12,714 nucleotides of DNA from an uncultured Saprospiraceae bacterium (lineage in GTDB: Bacteria; Bacteroidota; Bacteroidia; Chitinophagales; Saprospiraceae): assembly GCA_938002705.1 (NCBI GenBank), contig CALLAG010000271.1:1-12714 (forward strand), in the 5' to 3' direction. Of the stretch, positions 7,499 through 12,714 are shown piece after piece. The notes beneath the pieces were generated by a model. That model did no database searches, was not told the origin of the DNA, and saw only the letters and a list, made by a program, of their open reading frames with translations. The position numbers were made by a program, and so were the translations under genes. Each line of letters starts with the position of its first letter. Position 1 is the stretch's first letter.

Positions 7499-10312
7499 AT
7501 GAAGATTTCATTAAGTAATCAGTTCTTCAGCTTACCACATCTCAAATTTTCTGGTACCCCGTCTTACTTTATAGGTATATTCATACTATTAGTAAGCTCA
7601 TTATTTACTACTCCAGCATCAGCACAGACATTAGACCCAGACCTTCCACCTGGTGGAAATTTTGATCTATCATACTGGAAGCTTACTCGACCAAATCAAC
7701 AAGAGAGAGATGCTGATCAGTTATCAACTGGCTATTCCGTAGATGGCGAGTTCTATACAGACCCGACTACAGGAGCTATGGTCTTCTGGTGTCCTAATGA
7801 TGGAGCGACAGGTGGCAGCACATATCCACGTAACGAGCTCAGAGAGATGATGCGTAGATTAGACACAAGCATACCTACTCAAGGAATCAATAAAAACAAC
7901 TGGGTATTCTCATCATCATCAATGGAAAACCAAGAAGCTGCCGGAGGAGTAGATGGTATCATGACAGCTACTTGCGCAGTAGATCATGTATCTCTTACCT
8001 CTGATGAGGCACGCAAGGTCGGCCGTACCATAGTAGGACAGATACATGCTTCTGATGATGAGCCATGCAGGATTTATTATCGTAAGCTACCAGGCAATAC
8101 TAAGGGCTCTATCTACTTTGCTCATGAACCTACCACCGGTCCAGAACAGTGGTATGACATGATAGGCAGTAGAAGTGATGGTGCTCCTGATCCAGCAGAC
8201 GGCGTTGCATTAGGTGAGAAATTCAGCTATGAGATTAAGGCTATAGGCAACCTACTTACTGTAACCATAATGAGAGAAGGTAAGCCTGATGTCGTACAAG
8301 AGGTAGATATGACTAATAGTGGATTCGCTGACGACTGGATGTACTTCAAGGCGGGCAACTATAATCAGAATAACGCTGGAGACGCTGACGAATATGCACA
8401 AGTATCCTTCTACGCATTAGACGTTACACACTTTACGCCTACCCCACCGACATCATATCTGGCACCATCTGACATTCCGAGGTTCCAGCCATTTATAGCA
8501 GAATGCAAGCTACAAGCACCGACCAGCTCTACCATAGCAAGTAACGATAGACTTAATGATAGCTACACACATCCTACTTACTTCTATGTCGTAGATGGTG
8601 ATAAGGTATTGTTCAATCAGTCTGGCGATAGCAGAAGAACAGAACTCCGATATGAGGCTAACTGGGACCTGACACAAGCTAATAGATCCCTGCATGGTAG
8701 AATCGATATTGTAGAGCAGACCTGTGATCAAGTGACTGTCATGCAGATACATGATGATGCCAATGCAGGCCCTGGACCTAACAAACCATTACTAAGAATC
8801 TATAAGCATAATGCTAAGTCTCCTACTAACCACTTGTGGGCAGCAGTCAAAACAGATGCTGGAGGAGTTGCTACTACTCATATAGATCTTGGCGAAGACC
8901 CAGGAGGATATTTTAATTGTGACATACGATTAGTAGATGGTAATATGATCATAGACTATCAAGGTGAAGAAAAAGTAAATATGGATGTCTCCTTCTGGAC
9001 TTACCCCAGTTACTGGAAGGCTGGTGTCTACCTACAGGATGATGGTGAGGCGACAGCACATTTTGACGAACTCTTCGAAGAAGATGGTACCCAACAGAAC
9101 CGGTTTCCATCGGTAAGTATCACATCACCCACAAATAATACAAATTTTGAACCAGGAGAAGACATTGCTATAACTGCAGAAGCATCTGATTCAGATGGTA
9201 CAGTAACAATGGTTGAGTTTTTTGAAGGAAGTACTAAGTTAGGAGAAGTTACCGCAGCACCATATACATATACGTGGACAGGCGCCGCAGAAGGTGACTA
9301 TACCCTTACCGCTAAGGCGACAGATAATCAAGGCGGATCCAGAACCTCCCTCAGTACTAAAATCACTGTCAGTAAGCAAGTAGATGTAACTGGTATAGAT
9401 CTTATCAATGCCAGTGATCTTGCCGTAGGTGGTACGGCACAGTTAGATGCGATCGTTCTTCCTACTGATGCTACTAATCAGAATTTCACTTTCGTATCTG
9501 ATGATCCGAGTATCGCTACAGTAAGCTCAGATGGATTAGTGACAGGCATTTCTGAAGGGACTGTAATGCTTACAGTCACAACAGAAGAAGGAGGACTCAC
9601 AGATACAGCTCTTATTAATGTCCTTGCTCCTTCATCTAAATTTAACTGGGCACTATTCCAGCCAATAGTCGGTACTGGCACCGCCGATGGCAGTAATGTA
9701 GTAGCTAATCTTGTAGATGACAATACCAATACACGATGGTCTGTTAATGGTTTTCCTCAGTCAGCGACAGTAGACTTACATGGCAATATCACGATCACAC
9801 AGACAGAAGTCACCTGTTATGAAAATAGAGCCTACCAGTACACTATCGAAGGGGCACTTGACGAAAATGGACCATATACGATGATAGCAGATAGATCTAA
9901 TAATAATTCTGCTGGTACACCTGCCACGCCTATCATTAATGTAGTGGATAGCATTGTAGCACGATTTGTAAGAATAACAGTTACTGGTGCTGATGTCTAT
10001 ACTGGTCCTTGGGTGAGCCTTACAGAGCTTAGAGTATTCGGCGAGGGTGAGCGAGATCCATTATTAGATGTAACAGATGAGCTACAAGACATAGTTCGCT
10101 TAAGTCCTAATCCTGCGACTTCTATTGTCACAATAGAAGGTGCTGAGAATTATGACACTATATCCGTATATGATCAATCAGGTAGACGAATCATACAGAG
10201 GAATAATAACAACTTAAGTACATTAGATGTAAGCGAACTACAATCAGGTATTTATCTCGTAAAGTTCGAAGGCAATAATAAGCCCTATGTATGTAAGTTG
10301 ATAAAACAATAG
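7499..10312 (+). CDS. secreted tandem-PL7 alginate lyase with Ig, F5/8C and T9SS domains
   Basis: The 937-residue protein starts with a signal peptide (hydrophobic about 23-36, A-S-A before Q43). PL7 domain 1 spans about 53-312 with the three family motifs R-N-E-L-R-E (111-116), Q-I-H (181-183) and Y-F-K-A-G-N-Y-N-Q (282-290). PL7 domain 2 spans about 327-527 with R-T-E-L-R (380-384), Q-I-H (416-418) and Y-W-K-A-G-V-Y-L-Q (505-513). Both keep the Arg, Gln, His and Tyr used in catalysis, so both should cleave alginate by beta-elimination. Then come a bacterial Ig-like domain (about 537-625), a BIG2 domain (about 628-709), an F5/8C or CBM32-like module (about 715-848) and a T9SS type A sorting domain (about 868-937). 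The enzyme is therefore probably surface-bound or released through T9SS. The domains differ in sequence, so they may differ in M/G block preference or endo/exo mode; that is inference. It is monocistronic, with its own operator. Confidence 0.95.
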   Translation: MKISLSNQFFSLPHLKFSGTPSYFIGIFILLVSSLFTTPASAQTLDPDLPPGGNFDLSYWKLTRPNQQERDADQLSTGYSVDGEFYTDPTTGAMVFWCPNDGATGGSTYPRNELREMMRRLDTSIPTQGINKNNWVFSSSSMENQEAAGGVDGIMTATCAVDHVSLTSDEARKVGRTIVGQIHASDDEPCRIYYRKLPGNTKGSIYFAHEPTTGPEQWYDMIGSRSDGAPDPADGVALGEKFSYEIKAIGNLLTVTIMREGKPDVVQEVDMTNSGFADDWMYFKAGNYNQNNAGDADEYAQVSFYALDVTHFTPTPPTSYLAPSDIPRFQPFIAECKLQAPTSSTIASNDRLNDSYTHPTYFYVVDGDKVLFNQSGDSRRTELRYEANWDLTQANRSLHGRIDIVEQTCDQVTVMQIHDDANAGPGPNKPLLRIYKHNAKSPTNHLWAAVKTDAGGVATTHIDLGEDPGGYFNCDIRLVDGNMIIDYQGEEKVNMDVSFWTYPSYWKAGVYLQDDGEATAHFDELFEEDGTQQNRFPSVSITSPTNNTNFEPGEDIAITAEASDSDGTVTMVEFFEGSTKLGEVTAAPYTYTWTGAAEGDYTLTAKATDNQGGSRTSLSTKITVSKQVDVTGIDLINASDLAVGGTAQLDAIVLPTDATNQNFTFVSDDPSIATVSSDGLVTGISEGTVMLTVTTEEGGLTDTALINVLAPSSKFNWALFQPIVGTGTADGSNVVANLVDDNTNTRWSVNGFPQSATVDLHGNITITQTEVTCYENRAYQYTIEGALDENGPYTMIADRSNNNSAGTPATPIINVVDSIVARFVRITVTGADVYTGPWVSLTELRVFGEGERDPLLDVTDELQDIVRLSPNPATSIVTIEGAENYDTISVYDQSGRRIIQRNNNNLSTLDVSELQSGIYLVKFEGNNKPYVCKLIKQ

Positions 10313-10342
10313 GCACCTCCTCCACCAGAGGATTAGTCCATT

Positions 10343-10417
10343 TAGGGTGTAAATGGGAAAATAGATAGGTATGTATTTATGCTTAGAAAAATATATACCT
10401 ATCCTCCTCTCACCCTA
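10343..10417. terminator. nested inverted repeat between convergent lyase genes
   Basis: An outer stem TAGGGTG (10343-10349) with CACCCTA (10411-10417) encloses an inner 9-bp stem GATAGGTAT (10364-10372) with ATACCTATC (10395-10403). It sits between the PL7 gene ending at 10312 and the PL6 gene ending at 10486, so it probably serves as a transcription barrier for one or both directions. No long T tract follows on either side, so it is not a canonical intrinsic terminator. Confidence 0.5.
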
Positions 10418-10485
10418 CAGTCTATATAATTGCTGATTAATTCTGATACTATCAGTGAAATACTATAACAGCGTTCACAATTACT

Positions 10486-12309
10486 TTAGTGATGAATAAT
10501 GATTTTTGAAATATGAAAATCGTAATCGTCAGAAACTTTGAGAAAGTACATACCGCTACTCAGCTCTGATACATTTACAGATGACCATTGTGATGCATCA
10601 TCTATTTGATGAGTCAATAAAACATTCCCACTTAAACTAAGAATTTCTATTGTGTGAGCATTCGTGTTAGAATTATTCAGATACAACAAGTTATCAGCAG
10701 GAATCGGATATATTACTAAGTCATTTCTCTGAGCTCCTGAGCTAAGAGAAGTAGTACCGTCTTCATAAGCACTGGGACCTACATCATCTTGAGTGAGTGG
10801 ACTATAGCGAATAGACTCCAGACTATAATGATCAGCTCCAGGATTACTTAATATTGGCCTTTCTTGTCCTTCTATATCTTCACTGATCAAGGTGTTATCT
10901 AGTCTGTTCTCATAGAGAGGTGTCATCGCAGTAGTCCTCCATACATTGATAGAATTATCATATTCAAGGAATGGATTCTCATTAAGAACCTCATTCGCCT
11001 CAAATGAAGTAACTGAAGCACCACTTAGCATCTCAGCATTACCTATTGGATACATAAGATTACTCATCCAAGTAATATTATCTCCCTGGTCATTATCAGT
11101 ATCTACGATGTCCACAAGGCTATTTTCTGATCCACTGATCAGGTTATTGGCGATAGTGATATCTTCTAAGTCTTTATTGTAGTTATCATTATTATCAAAA
11201 CCGATCTCTATGCCGTGACTATTATTGATAAGTGTGTTATAAGCAATTGTGACCCGCTCTGCTCTGAAGTGTTTAGAAAGATTAGAACTCTGACCATCGA
11301 TAGCATCTCCCAGCGTAAGTGTAATCGGAGCATCCCATCGGGTACCATTCAAGCCCTCCATATAATTATTAATAATAACGTGATCAGTGCCGTATATACG
11401 GATGCCGCCAGTATATAGATCTGATCCTGCAGGAGAGGTTCCTATTGGCTTATTATTACCAAAAAAGTAATTGCCCTCTACCCTATTTCTATTGCCGTGT
11501 CTTAAGGAAAGTGTTCCGTAACTGCCTACGAATGTGTTATGTCTTATTATGTTGTCACAAGATTTTACCGATATAATTTCTGGATCACCATCACAATCTT
11601 CAAATAAATTATGCTCGACTATTGTATAACCACTACTAAGCGACATCTCACTCCAACCTATTCTAATAGACTCTTGTTCATTGACTGCTCGTGGACCATT
11701 ATTTTTAAAATAATTATGATCTATGGTATCATTTTGAGACTGATAATAAACTTCCTCAGAACCCGAATTATCAAAGGAACCATCTATAGTAATATAGTGA
11801 CCTGGCGTTTCTTTGTTTTGGAAAATATTGTGATCTATTCTATTGCTATGACTTGGATATTGGAATGGGAAAGTGTTATCATTCCAGACGCCACCAACGA
11901 AAACCCACTTAATAGATTCTGATGTTTCCAGTTCAAAAACATTTTTTGATATTCGGATATTATTGCTTCCTTCTAATTTGACTAATGAGTCTTCACCTTG
12001 CCCTTCAAAAACAAATCATTTTAAAGTAACAAAAGCTGATTTCCTAATTACGAAATTAGACTCACCTGTTAATATAACGCCACCGATCGTCTCAGCCTTG
12101 ATGACGATAGGATCATCAGCTGCAGCAATAATCTCAATTGTTGCCTCAAAATCATTATAGGTTCCATTAGTAACGACAAAAACACCTCCATCTGTAGAGC
12201 TATTGATAGCATCTACCAAATCATCTGGATCTGAAAAATGCAACTGAGCTGTAACACTACAACTCAGAAAGAATAGAAAGATAGAATAAAGGATCTTGTC
12301 TATACACAT
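10486..12309 (-). pseudogene. PL6-family (chondroitinase B-like) alginate lyase interrupted by an in-frame TGA
   Basis: Read through, the gene has 607 codons of sense plus one TGA at codon 98 (12016-12018). Residues 1-22 form a signal peptide ending V-T-A-Q. The PL6 start motif (D-L-V-D-A-I-N and V-V-T-N-G-T-Y) is at 30-51. The parallel beta-helix core contains E-I-I-S-V-K-S, with catalytic-type Lys at about 249, and L-S-L-R-H-G-N, with Arg at about 270. These match the Lys/Arg pair of chondroitinase B and PL6 lyases. A T9SS type A sorting domain fills the last 75 or so residues. The codon before the stop is Lys and the next residues are F-V-F-E-G, where relatives often have a Gly first, so GGA to TGA is likely. 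No frameshift is present and the frame stays open on both sides, so the lesion is recent, or is a sequencing error. The 97-residue fragment could be secreted but would have no catalytic residues. Confidence 0.88.
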
Positions 12310-12342
12310 ATCTATAATTATATCATTAACAGAATCTACTTA

Positions 12343-12363
12343 TAACTTACGATAAGTAAGTTA
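12343..12363. promoter_or_regulatory. inverted repeat upstream of PL6 gene
   Basis: TAACTTAC (12343-12350) and GTAAGTTA (12356-12363) form a perfect 8-bp inverted repeat with a 5-bp spacer, 33 bp before the PL6 start codon. This is the right place for an operator or a leader hairpin. It differs in sequence from the operators before the PKD and PL7 genes. Confidence 0.4.
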
Positions 12364-12505
12364 ACATTATTCTATGGAAAAGAGTGATAAAGTCACACTA
12401 TGAAATGACCAAAAGCCAAAACAAATAACCTAAGCCATCTCTACTATCCGCCTAACTTTTCTATGTTTATCGAATTCAAATAATCTCTCAAATATCTTGA
12501 AGCTT

Positions 12506-12600
12506 ATTAAGGAGGTGAGTCCTAATGTTGGGTAGCGGATCGGCTGTACCCAGTGTAGGTGATAGCCTATGATGTGGTCACAGCTTGTTATAGGTCGGCA
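12506..12600. other. GC-richer hairpin cluster, unknown
   Basis: Several adjacent hairpins occur: ATTA-A-GGA with TCC-TAAT (12506-12526), TGGGTAGC with GC-TG-TACCCA (12529-12552), TAGG with CCTA (12556-12569), and TGTG with CACA (12573-12582). The cluster lies just downstream of the antitoxin stop codon. It may be a structured RNA, a dispersed intergenic repeat, or transcription-termination sequence for the antitoxin unit. No coding potential is evident. Confidence 0.3.
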
Positions 12601-12606
12601 CTTTCT

Positions 12607-12714
12607 TTACGCTATTTGTAATTTCTTGTTTTCCAGTTGTACATTGAAATTTATCTCAGCTTTAAGTGCTTTAAATACTTTTAGAATTGTATCTATTCTT
12701 GCACTGTTAGCATT
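12607..12714 (-). CDS. HipB-like XRE-family antitoxin/regulator, C-terminal part only
   Basis: Only the last 35 codons and the TAA stop (12607-12609) are in the window; the gene continues past its edge. The residues read N-A-N-S-A-R-I-D-T-I-L-K-V-F-K-A-L, then K-A-E-I-N-F-N-V. This is the typical end of a Cro/C1-type helix-turn-helix domain in HipB-like proteins (the 'DTxxKVxxAL' helix followed by a short beta-strand). Such proteins bind DNA and often neutralise a toxin encoded nearby. No toxin gene follows downstream here, so any partner would be upstream, outside the window. It is probably unrelated to alginate use. Confidence 0.65.
   Translation of the reverse strand, partial: NANSARIDTILKVFKALKAEINFNVQLENKKLQIA

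Larger units (their letters stand above)
12310..12606. other. intergenic region upstream of PL6 gene
   Basis: About 300 bp with no credible ORF. It holds an inverted repeat close to the PL6 start (12343-12363) and a GC-richer hairpin cluster (12506-12600), both listed separately. I see no clear promoter pair and no full copy of the TTGGTTAACCAA operator; only a degenerate GTTAAC core at 12359-12364. Confidence 0.5.

Noticed and set aside
10946..11418. Plus-strand ORFs inside the PL6 gene
   Set aside because: They are antisense to a clearly coding beta-helix region with family motifs and have no protein-like features of their own.
12016..12018. TGA read as glycine (alternative genetic code) in the PL6 gene
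   Set aside because: The gap fits Gly and none of the genes here ends in TGA, but the other long genes contain many Gly codons and not one internal TGA, so a code change would be visible elsewhere. A point mutation or base error is simpler.
11613..12160. Plus-strand ORFs across the PL6 stop codon region
   Set aside because: The minus-strand frame reads as continuous PL6 sequence on both sides of the TGA, so these are shadows.
12450..12533. Possible integron attC site (GCCTAAC near 12447-12453 and GTTGGGT at 12527-12533)
   Set aside because: The outer boxes fit the loose RYYYAAC/GTTRRRY pattern but are poorly complementary to each other, the expected inner boxes are missing, and there is no integrase or cassette structure.

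Overview
The window looks like chromosomal DNA of a marine, AT-rich Bacteroidota. The evidence is a SusC/SusD outer-membrane uptake pair, two secreted enzymes ending in type IX secretion (T9SS) type A sorting domains, lipoproteins with Bacteroidota-style lipoboxes, A/T-rich start regions without clear Shine-Dalgarno sequences, and almost exclusive use of TAA stops. The exact lineage cannot be read from the sequence; Saprospiria or Flavobacteriia would fit.

It is an alginate utilisation locus (a PUL). Layout: (1) 1-963, a long AT-rich stretch without a recognisable gene, holding one GC-richer hairpin-forming island (about 505-680), a pair of near-identical palindromic operators (837-864) and a further 26-bp dyad (886-911). 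(2) 964-2079, a PKD-domain lipoprotein, probably a surface glycan-binding protein, followed by a terminator. (3) 2501-5590 and 5613-7157, susC and susD, 22 bp apart, closed by a strong terminator. (4) 7499-10312, a 937-residue secreted alginate lyase with two complete PL7 domains, two Ig-like domains, an F5/8C (CBM32-like) module and a T9SS tail; a 16-bp version of the operator lies upstream. (5) 10486-12309 on the minus strand, convergent with the PL7 gene, a PL6 (chondroitinase B-like) alginate lyase interrupted by one in-frame TGA at codon 98. (6) 12607-12714 minus, the last 35 codons of a HipB-like XRE antitoxin cut by the window edge.

Proposed joint function: PL7 and PL6 lyases, exported by T9SS, depolymerise alginate outside the cell. 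The PKD lipoprotein and SusD bind the chains or oligosaccharides, and SusC moves them into the periplasm using TonB energy. The genes for oligoalginate hydrolysis (PL17/PL15), the KDG pathway and the regulator are not in this window. Shared TTGGT-N2-ACCAA operators in front of the PKD gene and the PL7 gene suggest one regulator controls both units.

The clearest departures from a textbook alginate PUL are the double-PL7 enzyme, the single-stop lesion in the PL6 gene, the lipoprotein placed upstream of susC as a separately terminated unit, and the repeated operator architecture. I found no evidence for a wholly new kind of system.
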